From Leucosporidium creatinivorum (taxonomy: Eukaryota > Basidiomycota > Microbotryomycetes > Leucosporidiales > Leucosporidiaceae), in assembly GCA_001600635.1 (NCBI GenBank), contig BCKL01000002.1:1513216-1577215 (forward strand): a stretch of 64,000 nucleotides of DNA, written 5' to 3'. The stretch's first letter is position 1, and each line of letters begins with the position of its first letter. This document shows positions 34,069 through 45,853 of the stretch, piece by piece. The position numbers and the translations under genes are program-made. The notes beneath the pieces are model-generated. The model saw only the letters and a list, made by a program, of their open reading frames with translations. It searched no databases and was not told the DNA's origin.

Positions 34069-35162
34069 TCAGTCATCCTTCATGTACTGAAACAATCTCC
34101 TCGGGTTTTCTACCATCAATAGGTGCCAGTGCTCCTCCGTAAGCCATCCCTTCAGCTGTTGGACCCAGGCTCGGTCATTGAAGGCGACGAAGGCTTCGGT
34201 ATCCTTGGGATTGAGATCATTTGAACGGCGGTGGAAGGGCTGGGTGTGAGGCCAGTCGGATCCATAGAGCACACGCTCGGGATTGGCTGCAACGAGCGCC
34301 TTTACGAGCAGCTCCATGTCGGCGTACGAGGGATCCTCCGAGACCCGATACGGCGCCGAGAGCTTGATGTAGAGACGTCCAGACTTGAGGAGAGCTTCAA
34401 TGGAGGAGAGACCAGGCTGTGAGAGGGTGTCGAATGGCGTCGTTGCTGGTGAGCCGCTCGCGTTGGTGAGGAAGGAGAAGAGCGACGGAGTGCGAAGGCC
34501 GCCGAAGTGGTCCAGGACGATGGGAACAGGTGAGTTGAGCACCGTGGGAGTGAGCTGTAGCAAAACCTCTGGATCAGTTAACGCTGAGAAAGTGGCGTAG
34601 TCTCCATAGCCTACCTCTGACCAGAATTCGGGATGAGGGGAGTAAACTTGCACTCCTGAGAGACGGCCTGCGACGCGCTGCGTGTAGGCTTTGATGAACT
34701 TCTTCTGCAGCTCAACATCATGCTGACACTTGTGCAGATGAAAGTCGATGCGAATACCAGTGATGCCCTGCAACGAGAATGAGTTAGTACCGGCAAAGGC
34801 ATCGCCGAGTAGTGAGCTCGCACCTTTTGGGCGAGTCGCTCGAGCTCGTTGTCGGTCACCGTCTCGATATCAATGACTCCATAGGCTCTGGCGGACCCGT
34901 CAAAGTGCTCGAGGTAGAACTCCAGCGAGGACAGGTCTTGGCCGAAGGAGAGTCCGTGGGCCAATGCCGGATGGTCGATGCCGAGGTCGTGATGGAACGC
35001 TTCGAGAGCGGAGAGAGGGGCAGAGTCGGGAGTGAAGTGTCGTGTGTCGGCGAGAGGGAAGCGGTCGAGGTCGAAGATGTGATGATGGGTGTCCCACGCG
35101 CCAACGGGGAGAAGGCGAGGCTGAGATCTCGCTGCAGGAGCGGTAGAAGCGAGCGAAGGCAT
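34069..35162 (-). CDS. Amidohydrolase-2 family metal hydrolase (2-pyrone-4,6-dicarboxylate lactonase-like)
   Basis: Two exons, 35162-34824 and 34767-34069, join to 345 residues. It is a TIM-barrel metal-dependent hydrolase: the first strand WDTHHHIFDLDRFP carries the HxH metal/active-site motif, VPIVLDHFGGL gives the D-H pair, and RVLYGSDWPHTQPF carries the C-terminal catalytic Asp. The order and spacing resemble LigI-type lactonases that open 2-pyrone-4,6-dicarboxylate, and also many uncharacterised fungal homologues; the substrate is not proven. There is no signal peptide, so it is probably cytosolic. It is divergent from the sugar transporter (412 bp spacer) and two genes away from the RraA-like aldolase family member. 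Confidence 0.85.
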
Positions 35163-35574
35163 GGTTGTCGAGGCTACAGCAGAGTAAGAAAAAGGGAGGG
35201 AAAGTCAAGCTACTAGTGTGTTGGTAAATGGTGGAAGAGTGGGGGCAGCTCAAGGGTCGAGCATGTGACTGATCTGGCAGGAGACGGGGCTGTCGGCTTT
35301 GTCGGCGATGAAACGCTCTTTGCTTCTGGCCAGCTTTCTCCCCTCCAGTTCGCCCGCTCTCCCCACTACAATGTCGGTCGGGCGTAGACGCGCTACAGGG
35401 ATAGGGATCTGAGCCTCAGGTCGTGATTCGAGCCTTCCAACCCCCGCCGCCGGTCGACTTGCAGCTCGTCCTCCCCCGCTCTTGCTTCCCCAGACTCTTC
35501 TCCCTCTCCACACCACTCCCTGCACTACACCAGTTTTTCCCCTTTCCACCACTCGTTATCAACACACTTGCATC
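35163..35574. promoter_or_regulatory. Divergent promoter region of amidohydrolase and sugar transporter
   Basis: This 412 bp spacer between divergent starts has a pyrimidine-rich tract just before the transporter ATG (CTCTCCACACCACTCC), as in many highly expressed fungal genes. No specific site was recognised. Confidence 0.4.
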
Positions 35575-37903
35575 ATGGGAGGAGGAATGGGCGGCGCCCT
35601 CATCAACAAGACTGCCTTGCAGAACACGCCGAAGGAGGTCCTGTCCTGGTACATCTTTGGGGCGGGTATGGTCATCGCGACCTCGGGAGGTCTTCACGGC
35701 TACAATAGCTCCAACATGAGTGGTATACTCAAGGTGAGTGACAGGCAACCGAAGCGAGGTCCGAGAGAGCAGAGGCTAATCGCCATTCTCTCCTCCGTGA
35801 GCCCAGATGCACGACTTCAATGAGTCCCTCAACCTCGGTAGTTATTCCACTGAGGCGTACGCGAACCTCACCGGCTGGGTCACGTCCATCATCGTCCTCG
35901 GTGGCCTCATCGGCTCACTCATCTCGGCGCCCATCAACGACTACTTTGGACGCAGGAGCACGCTCTTTGGCTTCACGCTTATCTACACCGTCGGATGCAT
36001 CATGCAAATTACCACCAGCAGCAACATCAACCTCGTCATTGGAGCACGGGCGCTCGAGGGGTTCGCCGGAGGGTACGCTTGTTCACTGGTCTCCCGTCGC
36101 TCCTAAGACATGCGCTGACATCTCCTACCACTCTTACATAGAGCCGCCACGGTCACTGGTACCATGTACCTCGCTGAGATTGCGTGAGCTGTTTTATGTT
36201 GCCTGCGCAAGCTCGGCGCTGAATTTTTGTGCAGGCCGAAGGCAATTCGAGGCCTTCTTGGCGCCCTCTTTTCGACCAACATCATGCTCGGTGTTGCTCT
36301 CGGTTACTGGGGTAATTTCGGCTCCATACTCGTCAGTCCTTACAGAGCACTTCCGCAGCTAGACCGGCTCAGCGCCGAACCGTTGCTGACCGCCCCACTC
36401 ACTTGCAGAACATCTCCGACAATTCTCACTGGCAGTGGAGGTGAGTAGCAATACGGGTAGATCCACCTGCCGTTCAAGAAGCTCACACTACTCTTATAGG
36501 GTCCCCTTGCTCATTCAATTCATCCCGGCCTGCACCATCATCGCTCTTCTTCCCTTCGTCCCCGAGTCTCCGCGCTGGTACGCGCTCAAAGGCAAGAGTG
36601 ACAAGGCCCTCCAGTCTCTTGTTCGTCTACGTGGACTCCCCTCCGAGCACGACTTCCTCATCGCCGAGTACTCAGACATCATGAGCGCCGTCGATCTCGA
36701 GCGAAACATGTCCATCTCGTGGATAGGTCTCGGCAAGGAGCTCGTCAGGGATAAAAGCCTTCGTCGTCGCTTCATCATCTCCATGGTTGCGCAGCTTGGC
36801 TTCAACTTCTCGGGAGGCAACAGGTGAGCACTCGCCTTTCAGCGCCGAGCTCCCTAGGCCGAAGCGCTGATGTGTTGACTTTCTCTTCTTCCTCTTCCAC
36901 AAAGCATCACATACTACCAAAATTCGATCCTCCTCTCCGTCGGCATCACTGGCAACGACTCGTACCTATTCTCAGGCATTTACGGCCTGGTCAAGGTGCT
37001 CAGCGTCTTCATCTACGCTCTCTTCTGCGCCGAACGCTGTACGTTTCCATCCCGCACTCCGCCGAGGATGTTCAACTGATTGTTTTTGGATTTGCCACAG
37101 TTGGGCGCCGCAAGATGGTGCTCATCGGAGCTACAATCAACATCCTCTGCGTGACCTGGGTCGCCGTCTACCTCGGCGCTCTCACCGGCAACAAGGCAGG
37201 CGGGTGGGTCAGTGTAGCGGCTCTGTGCATCTTTGCCGTAGGCTACGGCATCGGGTGGGCTCCCAACGGCTTCGGCTTGCCCGCTGAGACGATGCCGAAT
37301 CGGTTCCGAGCCAAGGTGAGCTCTTCTCGCACGTCCCCCGGGCTTCTTCGCTTCCCTCTCCCCTCGCGAGACCCATAACAAAAACAGCGCACGACTCCTG
37401 GAAGGCGCTCAATTACACCTCCATGCGCCTGAGCGATGCATAGCCAGCTGACTTTGCCTCGGCACGCAGGTCATCTCCCTCTGCATCGGCCTTCAGTACC
37501 TCGCCAACTTCCTCCTCGTTCGCTTCTTCCCTAACATGGTCAACGGGATTGGAGCAAAGGGTCCTTTCATCATCTTTGCCGTGGTCAGCACGGCCATCGT
37601 CATCTTCTTCTATCTCGCTCTTCCCGAGGTCAAGGGAGTCGGTGAGTCTTCGTGTGATGCCTTCTTGCCTCACCCGTTTTAAGCCCTCCTCTTGCTCGTT
37701 CGCGTTTAGGTATTGAGCACATGGGCGAGCTCTTCGAAGGACACCTTCTCGCCAACGGCCTTCGCAGCAGCAGGGCGAACAAGGCGGTCCAGGAGGAGGA
37801 AGCTGCCAACGCGGCTACCATCATCGACTCGAAGCCCACCTCACACTCGGAGTACGTTGAGTCGGTCAAAGTCGGACCCAACGGACACGCGGAGAAGGTA
37901 TAG
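35575..37903 (+). CDS. MFS sugar porter (hexose transporter-like)
   Basis: A major-facilitator sugar/H+ symporter of about 530 residues and twelve membrane helices in about eight exons. Family motifs: SGGLHGYNSSNMSGIL in helix 1, INDYFGRRSTLFG (loop 2-3 GRR), ARALEGFAGGAATVTGTMY, LAEIAPKAIRG, PFVPESPRWYALKGKSDKA (the PESPRW signature), CAERFGRRKMVLIG, and AETMPNRFRAKVISL. The usual QQxxG region of helix 7 reads GGNSITYYQNSILLSVGI, consistent with the fungal monosaccharide group. The cytosolic tail is Ala/Glu/Ser-rich and ends GHAEKV. The substrate is not deducible from sequence alone. A short duplicate of the helix 1 region follows at 38155. Confidence 0.92.
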
Positions 37904-38154
37904 GTGCATCTTGAAGGGAGGCTCGACTTTGGGCGTGTCTCGGTCGCGGTCGCTCGTGAGCTTTATCGGTTCTGTAGGTCACGGAAAATGGGATAGGCGC
38001 GTTTTAAGTCAGAGAAGTACCGTGATCAACCTCGGGGCTCGAAAAGGGGCGGTTTACCCCGACTCGAGGCCACGAAGCGAACGAAGCGACGAGTCGGATT
38101 CGGGAGGCGAAGCTCGCGGCAAGTGCGTAAGTACGTTGCTGCGCTCGCTGTGTC

Positions 38155-38335
38155 TTTCGGGAGGGCTCACGGCTACAATAGCCTCAACATGAGTGGTATA
38201 CTCAAGGTGAGTGGCAGGCAACCGAAGCCGAGGTCCGAGAGAGCAGAGGCTAATCGCCATTCTCTCCTCCGTGAGCCCAGATGCACGACTTCAAGGAGTC
38301 TTTCAACCTCGGTAGCTACTCCACTGATCTTGACT
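38155..38335 (+). pseudogene. Fragment of the sugar-transporter gene (exon 1 end, intron 1, exon 2 start)
   Basis: The stretch copies about 35685-35857 in the same orientation: TCACGGCTACAATAGC, the exon end AGTGGTATACTCAAG, the whole first intron, and ATGCACGACTTCAA of the next exon. About ten substitutions and small indels are visible. It has no start, no downstream exons and no promoter, so it is a dead direct duplication. The flanking 37904-38154 holds no gene. Confidence 0.85.
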
Positions 38336-38497
38336 ATCGGTGTAGAAGCTGCACAGCAGCTGTATCTAGTCGTTGCATCGTCTTATACACCTTCAAATCG
38401 CACTAAACGTCCATCGCCGAAATCACAAAGCCTCGCAAGCCTTCCCAGAACTGATACTAAACTGTACACATGCACGGAGAAGGTAGCTACACGAATC

Positions 38498-41400
38498 TTA
38501 CGCCGCATCTGCCTTAACGGGCGAGTTGTTCTGCGAGAAGGTCGCCCGCGTCGGCGTTTGCTGAGAGGCGGCGAAGGCCTCTGGATCCCGGATGAAGGCA
38601 TGAGCCAGGAGGTCGCGCGCTGCTGGACGATCCTCGTAGTCGATGAGGAAGGTTTGCTCGAGGAAGTCGTCGGCATCGTTGGAGATGTCGTCGGGGATGG
38701 TTGGGCATGCCGATTGGCCAATCTGCGAAGGGAAGCGGTGAGCTCGAGGACGCAGGAAAGGAGCGAGCGAGCAAGTCAATGGCGTACCCTGAAGATGGCC
38801 TGCATCTGAGTGAGGTTGGCCCATGGATGAGCTCCCGTGAGCATCTCGACTACGAGACAGCCGAGCGACCAGATGTCGGCCTTGCTCGTGTAAGCCGTCT
38901 GCTTGACGACCTCGGGCGCCATCCAGTAGACAGAACCTTGAAGCGAGGGACGATGGACCTTGGAGCCGCTGAGGAGGTCTGCCGAGGCGAGAGAGCGGTC
39001 AGCGGGAAGCGGAGGATCTCAAATGTTCGGCGACTCACTGTCCTCCACACGCTTCGAGATACCAAAGTCGGAGATCTTGATCCCTCCCTTGTTGTCGACG
39101 AGGATGTTGGCTCCCTTGATATCGCGGTGGATGATCTCGCGCTCGTGGAGATACTCGAGACCCGTGAGGATTTGACGAACGAACTTGCTGACGAGCGCCT
39201 CCTCAAAGGCGCCGTAGTTGGAGAGCAAGGCGGCGACGGATCCTCCAGGGACGTACTCGAGGAAGATGTTGAGGTGCGTGCTGTCCGAGGAGGAGTCGAG
39301 GTACTGGACAATGTCTGCGAGCGAGCGAGCATCAGTGGGTGGGGCCGAGTCGGGAGGAGTTGGGCGAGCAACTCACTGTCATGTTGAAGCTCCTTAAGTA
39401 GCTCGATCTCGCGCTCCAAAGCCTCGAGCATGCTCTTCTTACGCTCCTCGTTGTGTGAGTTGCCGGTGGGAAGCTCGACCTGCTTGACAGCCATGAGGGA
39501 TCCGCTGGTGGGGTTCATGCCGAGGAAGACGGATCCGAAGGAGCCAGCGCCGATCAGCGCTCCCTTGATCCACTTGAGAGGTGGTTTGCCTGCGGGTGGC
39601 CGAGCAAGTTAGTCAGGAGAACGTACGAAGCGCAGGAGACGAGACTCACTGAGGGTCGCCTCGGCCGTCAACTCCTCCGCCTCCTCATCACTCGTCTCCT
39701 CATCCGTCTCTTCGTCGTCAAACTCATCATCATCCTCAATCGACAGCGCGATGCTCGGGGGTCGCAGGTCATCCTCCTCGTCGTCGCTGCCCGTCCAGCT
39801 AGCCATGCTCGCTCGCCGCGTCTCCAGCTCGGCCGTGACCTCGTCGACGGTGATGACAGACGCCGAGTCGGAATCCTTGCTCTTCCTATCCCAGGCGCTG
39901 AGTCGACTACCGCTGGACATGCGACTCATCCTACGGGTGAAGCGCGAGCTGGCGACGCTTCTCGCATCGGCCTTGAGGTCGTCCTCGTCGCCCGTATCGT
40001 CCTCGGCGTCCTCGTCCATTGGCTCCAGCACGACGCTCGGCGGTGCAGACGATCTCCCGCTGCCGTTCGACGACCTCGGTCCGCCTGGCCTGGCTGCGTT
40101 TGAAGCCGACTGATCGAGGCCTGTCGGGAGCTGGCCTGCTGATCCTCCCGAGCTGCCGCTGAAGCGCGACATGGCTGACGGAGTCAGGCTGTATCGATCC
40201 GGCGCCTTCTCCCAGCTCGTACCGCCCATCACGCTCGACTGGCTGTCTCGGCGAACCATCGACTTGCGCATGCTCTGCCGGACCTGCTTCGACAGCAGCT
40301 TGTTCTTCTCGGCCTTGGGGAAGTATTCGAGTAGGTGGGTGGCGATGAGCTCCGAGGGAGGTCGCTGGCCGAAAAAGTTGCGAAGTTTCCGACCCGAGCT
40401 GAGGAGCGAAGTCGAAGAAGGCCGACGATCGCCGGGGACGGACGGGACGGCGTCGAGGTTGGTGGTCGAGGACATCCAGTCGCCGCTGAGGCCCGACATG
40501 ACGCTGACCACGCTGGCTCGGTTGCGTTTGCTCCGCTCGCTGATGGCGAGACCGCGCTCCGAGTCGCCGGACGAGGATGAGGCGGAGGGAGAAGCGGGCT
40601 CGATGGTCGTGGAGGGGATTTCGACGCCGAGGTAGTTGGGCGAGGTAGGGGAAGAGCCGGTGACGCCTCCTGGTCGAGTGGTGTCGGGCGTGCTGGCCTC
40701 GCCAAAGACCCATTGCAGCTTGCGACCACGCTTCGAGGAGTTCTGAATCCGCCGAAAGCCGAGTCCTGGTTGCCGTTCGGGGGCATCGGCGTTGCGACAG
40801 ATGGCGAAGAGCTCGTCCTGGCTGAGAAGATGAGCGGCTGGGAAAGGACGGACGATTAGTGATGGTGCTCGGCCGAGGTAAGTATGAGAGTCTCACTCTG
40901 ACCGTCGCTCGACATGTTGTACACGCCCCAACCCTCGAGATCGTCGCCGTCTGAGCCTCCCGCGAGCTTCTGGAACTTCTTGAGCACTCGAAGCAGCACC
41001 TCTCTGCCGTCGCTGCAATCTGCGACGGCGACTATCTTGCTCCCGCCGTCCTCCGAGATGAACTTGACGGCCTTGCGCATGACGGCGTCGAGAGTGGAGG
41101 CGGGCGATGTTGTCGTAAGGCTTGTCGCTGGGGTAGAGTTGGAGCGTGGGTAGGAGCGGCAGGCGCCGGTGGGTATGGGTGAGGCGAGGGAGGAGCTCGT
41201 CGAGGGAGAGCCGCTCGAGCCTGAGCGAGGTCCGTCGGAGGTCTCTGAGACGGGGGAGAGAGCGGCCTGCCCGATGGAAGGTGAAGGGAGGAGTTTGGCG
41301 CTCGGTGAGGCAAGATTGGGGCTACCTCGGCCATAAGTGGTGACGCTGAAGCCGTCCTGAGTCGGTGAGCTCGCGGAAGCGTAGGGGTGACTCGAGAGAG

Positions 41401-42604
41401 GCGCATTGTGACCATAGGCGGCCGGCGTCGTGGATGAGCGGGGCAGATTCCCGCCAGAGCCCGACTTGCGATGCTGAGTAGTTGTCGTCGGTACGGCAGG
41501 TCGAAGGGAAGTGTTGACGGCGACGGATGGACCTCGAGCTCGGTCGAGAGCGCTAGGACTCGAGCTCGACGTGCGAGCGGTGTATGCCCCTCCGGCGAGG
41601 TTGCCTGGTGCTGGCGCCCGAGGGAGGCCGTACTCGCCCGTCCAATTTGTACTGCTGCCCGAGGAGCCGACATAAGAGTTGGTGGGGCTGGCCGCGGTGG
41701 TGGAGATGCTGGGAGCACCGACACGAGGTGGTGATATGGTGGAAGTGGGCGGAGAAGTGGACGGGCGATGAGCTGGTGGAGCGGGGAGTCGAGAGGAGGG
41801 CGGCGGGAGAGCGGGAGGATGGGCGCTGCGAGGGCTGCCGGACGTGCGAGGGCTGGAAGGGATATTGGTGAACGGTCCGAGGGTGGTGTATCCACTTTGC
41901 GAGCCCCAGGATGGCCGAGGCGCGGTGCCGGGAGTCGTCGAAGGCTGCCATGCTTTGGGGAGGTCGCTAGTCGGCACCGAGTTGGATTGCGTGAGGTGCA
42001 GTGGCGGCGGTATCCGTCCAGATCCTCGTCCGCTCCCGGCTCGTCGTACACCGCTGGCCATGCCCGGCGGCGAGGCGACCGTCCCGCTCGGCGAGGGCGT
42101 GATGCCTCGAGCGCTGTTGAGCGACGGCGTCGACACCCTCGACATGAGTCGCTCACTCCGCACGGACGTCGCGCAGCGTTGCCGAAGCGCCTTGATGGCC
42201 ACCGTAATCTTGATGCGGTCGCCGACGCTCCGCACGCCCATCTCCTTCAGCGCCGATTGGTCGACATCGAGCAGCACGTTGCCTCGGATGTCGTTCTTGC
42301 AGAACGTCTCCTGATGCTGCCCAACGCCGACCTCGCCGAGCCAGCGACCGACCTGGTCGTCGTCCCAGGATCTGACAAAGTCGAGGTAGGTTCGGCCGGA
42401 GCCAGGCGAAGCTTCGGGATCCTCGGGGAGGGGAGATGCCAATGAGCTCTCCCGCTCTGGTGCTCGGTGACCGACGGAAGTCCCTGGTCGTAGGGCGAGA
42501 GCGAATCCGGCGCCATTGAGGGAGAGGGACTGCGAATGAGGGAAGGTCGGGGATCCTGGATTGGAGGTAGAGGCGGCGGGAAAGTGGTGGTGTGCTGCGA
42601 GCAT
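38498..42604 (-). CDS. STE11: MAPKKK of the STE11 family (SAM + RA + kinase)
   Basis: Read from ATG 42602-42604 to the stop at 38498-38500. A SAM domain lies at about residues 70-145 ([32 protein letters not shown]). A long Ser/Pro linker follows, then a Ras-association-like domain ([32 protein letters not shown]), a second disordered region with an acidic run, and the kinase. Kinase motifs are intact: [16 protein letters not shown] (ATP Lys), [30 protein letters not shown] and [18 protein letters not shown] and a C-terminal Ste11-type kinase together identify the pheromone/filamentation MAPKKK (Ste11/Byr2). Regulation by Ste50 and Ras binding is family knowledge. It has about eight exons; the first is by far the longest. 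Confidence 0.93.
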
Positions 42605-43694
42605 GGCGTGAGGTCTATAGGTGGAATAAGGGTGAGCCTAATGTACTGCAGAGGCTCTGGCTTACGGTGCGGGCCAGCGACAGCACCGGGGGTATGAGGC
42701 GGCCAACTCGAGAGCGAGGGGACGTTCTGATGCAGGGGAATCCGATATAGGAGCTTGCATCTTACCTAGATCACAAAGCTCGTTGTGTAGTGCAGGCGAC
42801 GGCTGAGGCGCGCAGGCGTGGAGGTGACGCGTAGAGGTCGTGTAGCCCGTCGAGGAGGATCTGTAAAGCGGCAAAGCAGCACGATAAGGCATTTGATCAG
42901 TGATGGCTCTGCACGTCTGCTCCATACACCCTCCACGCCTCGTCGACTCGCGTCACCACAGCTCGCGCCGCCTCCCTCAGCTCTTGAAAGCTTCTCGGCG
43001 TCTCCGGAGCTCCTACAGCAGGGGGCGAGGTGCTCGACTTGTATCTGTAGCTCACCTTGTACTGTGGTACCGCACTCGTTCCTCTGACGCTCCGCCAACC
43101 GCTGCTGGGTGTGCTTCAGTCGGGAAGCGCGTGCTGAGCGCTGAGTCGTCGAGCTGCGCTACAGGCGAGGCTAGTCGAATGGCCTGCAGCTGATGAAGCT
43201 GTAGGTGTAGGCGGTGGGCTATTGCTCAGCCTTGGAGCGAGCGGCGGACGACAGAGAACAAGCGACGAGCGAAAGTGAGAGAGCACAAAGGGCGACGGAG
43301 CGCGCTGAGGCCTCCAAAGCGAGCTCGACTTGATGGACGGGAATGGCCGCTGCTTGGGAGGTGTGGTCTTAGTACACCATCAGCTCGCAGACTCTGTCTC
43401 GACCCTGCCTTGCTCTCGTGCAGCCAGCCGCAGCTTTAAGAGGGCTTCGGACTTCGCAGCCCGGACTGAGGAGAGCGCCGAGCGTGCAAGCGATAGAGCT
43501 GAGGTTCTGCTCACAGTCAAGGCTACATCCAATGGGTAGACTTGCCGTCGCCAGCTGCTCGGTCATCTCGAAGGGCTGCAAGTTCCCGGGGTCGGCAAGC
43601 GAGACGCTCGGCGATGCTCTCCGCAAGCCACGACGACGTACAAAGCAAGTTGCAAGGCAATACTAGATGTCCATGCACACGAAAGATGCACTCA
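42605..43694. other. Long intergenic region upstream of STE11
   Basis: About 1.1 kb with several short chance frames but no coding pattern, domain or RNA gene that I can support. It should contain the STE11 promoter and the 3' flank of the secreted-protein gene. Confidence 0.4.
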
Positions 43695-45546
43695 GACCAT
43701 CACGAAGCCGACCACGAGCCCGAGTCCAAGCCCCACCGCCGCCTTTGGAAGCTGACTCCTCCTCGCCGCCGCCGAGGTCGATCTAGCGCTCGCAAAGGCG
43801 GTGTTGGCGGTCCTGCTGCCAGTCATAGTGATGTTTTGGCCGGAAATGGTAGGTCGTGTAGGCGCAGTGATGCTAGCGGGAGAGAGGGTGAGGACCGAGC
43901 CGTTCGGAAGGGAGGTCGTGAGAGGTTGGCCGTCGGAGGGAAGGGTGTAGACGACGGTTCCGATGGTGGTGAGTTGAGGAGTAGAGGCAGCCGTATTGGA
44001 AGCAGGCTCGATAGTCGTAGGAGTACCGTTGATGATGCTCGTGACGGGAACTTGGCCTGCAAGTTTCGGCGTTCGAGTCGGCGTTCGAGTGGCGAAGAGA
44101 GGAGGGTCGAAGGTCAGCTTCTGTTCTCGAGGTACTACGAGGATTCATCCAAGTACCATCTCCACCGGAACCCTGTCCACTGTCTCCATCACCCACTTCC
44201 ACGCTGGCGCAAGCTCCGTCGGTGATCTTGGCGGCGCCGTTGATGAGGTCGACGCATTGAGGGGCCTCCTTGCACCATTCGGCGATAGCAGAGACGTATC
44301 CTGAGAAGCCTGCGCCGTAATTCATCGCGGCTCCTCGATCGCAGTCGTGGCAGCTGGAGAAAGCCGAGGGACGAAGTCAGTTCGGTGGAGTCCAGACGAG
44401 TGAGGGTGATGCAGACTGACCTGTTGGCAAGTGAAAGGGTGTCGGACTGGCAAGGGTTGTCCTCTCCAGGCGAGGCTCGGACGAGGAACTGCGACAGAGA
44501 AGCGAAGGTCAGCCTCACGACCTTCGCCGAGCTCTGCTGCTCCTCCACTCACGGCATTGCACTGAGTGGCCACACAGTCGAGAGAAGAAGGAGCGCCACC
44601 ATTCTTGTCGAGACACATTAAGGGCTTCTCCCCTGGCTCGTGGTCGTGGTCGGTGCAGAGGTACTGCTGATCCCAGCCGTACGGGTTGGCTGAGGTGATG
44701 AGAGGGTACTTGTCGCGGCAAACTTGCGGCAGATTGTCGAACGGCGCCTCGAGACAGTTTCCGTTGGCTCTGCGATGAACGTGACGGAAGCGAGGAGGGA
44801 GGAGCTGATCAGTCGAAGCCGAGCGCGCGAAGCTCAGCGCCGAGCAACTCACCCGCAGGCGTCGATGGACTTCTTGACGACCTCGTCAGCAGCGCCTTGA
44901 GCGCCTGGGAGCATGAGACCGTCCGATCCAGTGCAGGAGAAGGCGCAGCTGTCGGGGGGGCTCAGTCAGCTTGCCTCTCCTTTTTGGTGAACCGCGCTGC
45001 CGAGCTCGCATCGCTCCTTCAGTGTGCAGAGAAAGCTCACTCGGACCCTCTCTGGGTGATGGAATCGTCGCAGGTGCCGGAAGAAACGAAGGAGAGCAGC
45101 TGCAGATGACAGAGGTCAGCTCGAGAGCTCGTCTTCGCCCAGCAGTCAGCTCGGCGACGCACTCCTTCCTGGCAGCTCGACGTAGAAGGGCACTGGGAGA
45201 AGTCGAAGGTGTCTCCTCCACTCGGGGCCGAAGGACTGCTCGTCTCCGCGCCCGGAGCGGTGGTGGTAGTGGAGGGAGTGGGCGTAGGCGGTGAGCTCGA
45301 GGGGGGTGGAGGAGGCGCAGAGAAGCTGCTGGCGGGGATGTCGATGGAAGAGGAGGGGGCAGAGACTGCAGATTCTACTCCACTGCTCGCCTGGCTCCCG
45401 TCTTGAGGTGCACGCTTAATGACGAGCGCGCTGGCTGTGGAGATGAGCGAGCGAGTTCAGTCAGCCTGCTGCAGGGCAGTACGATAGCCAGAGCAAGGTC
45501 GCCCACTTGTAGCCAGAAGCATACACAAGGCTTGAGCTGCCTTCAT
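43695..45546 (-). CDS. Secreted Cys-rich cell-surface protein A (GPI-type tail)
   Basis: A multi-exon gene from ATG 45544-45546 (MKAAQALCMLLATS, signal-peptide-like) to the stop at 43695. A KR site (ALVIKRAPQ) suggests Kex2 processing. A Ser/Pro-rich stretch follows, then a Cys-rich domain: FDFSQCPSTSSCQE, CAFSCTGSDGLMLPGAQ, CGANGNCLEAPFDNLPQVC, NPYGWDQQYLC, SLDCVATQCNA and ECAP-like WCKEAPQCVDL. The C-terminal region is Ser/Thr-rich and ends in a hydrophobic tail (AAVGLGLGLVVGFVMV) like a GPI-attachment signal. Gene B immediately upstream has the same motif order, so the pair is a tandem duplication. No enzyme motif is visible; a wall protein, adhesin or effector role is inference. Confidence 0.82.
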
Positions 45547-45853
45547 CCTGCAGTCGAGCGAAAGAGGTGGTGAACGAGTGACGTGGTAGGAGGAAGAGCT
45601 GCAGTTGCGAAGTCGAGCCTCGTCTTGGCGGTCCTCAAGCTGATCTTGCGCCGCTCCCTGCAGCCAGCCAAACATGGCTCGCTTGCACTTTCGAGAGTCT
45701 GCAGCCAATTAGAAGCAGTAACTTGCGGTACAACAACGACTCTCCTCCTTCTTCGCCGGTCTATCTCGACTGAGCGACTCCTCGCCGAACGACCTGTCGT
45801 CCTTATTGAGCTCGAGAACGGGATTTCATAGTGCAGCAGATTACTCGAGGCTT

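Noticed and set aside
41032-42156. A 374-codon Arg/Pro/Ser-rich reverse frame
   Set aside because: It overlaps the STE11 SAM-linker exon in another frame; the STE11 frame has real domains, the other is a GC-rich shadow.
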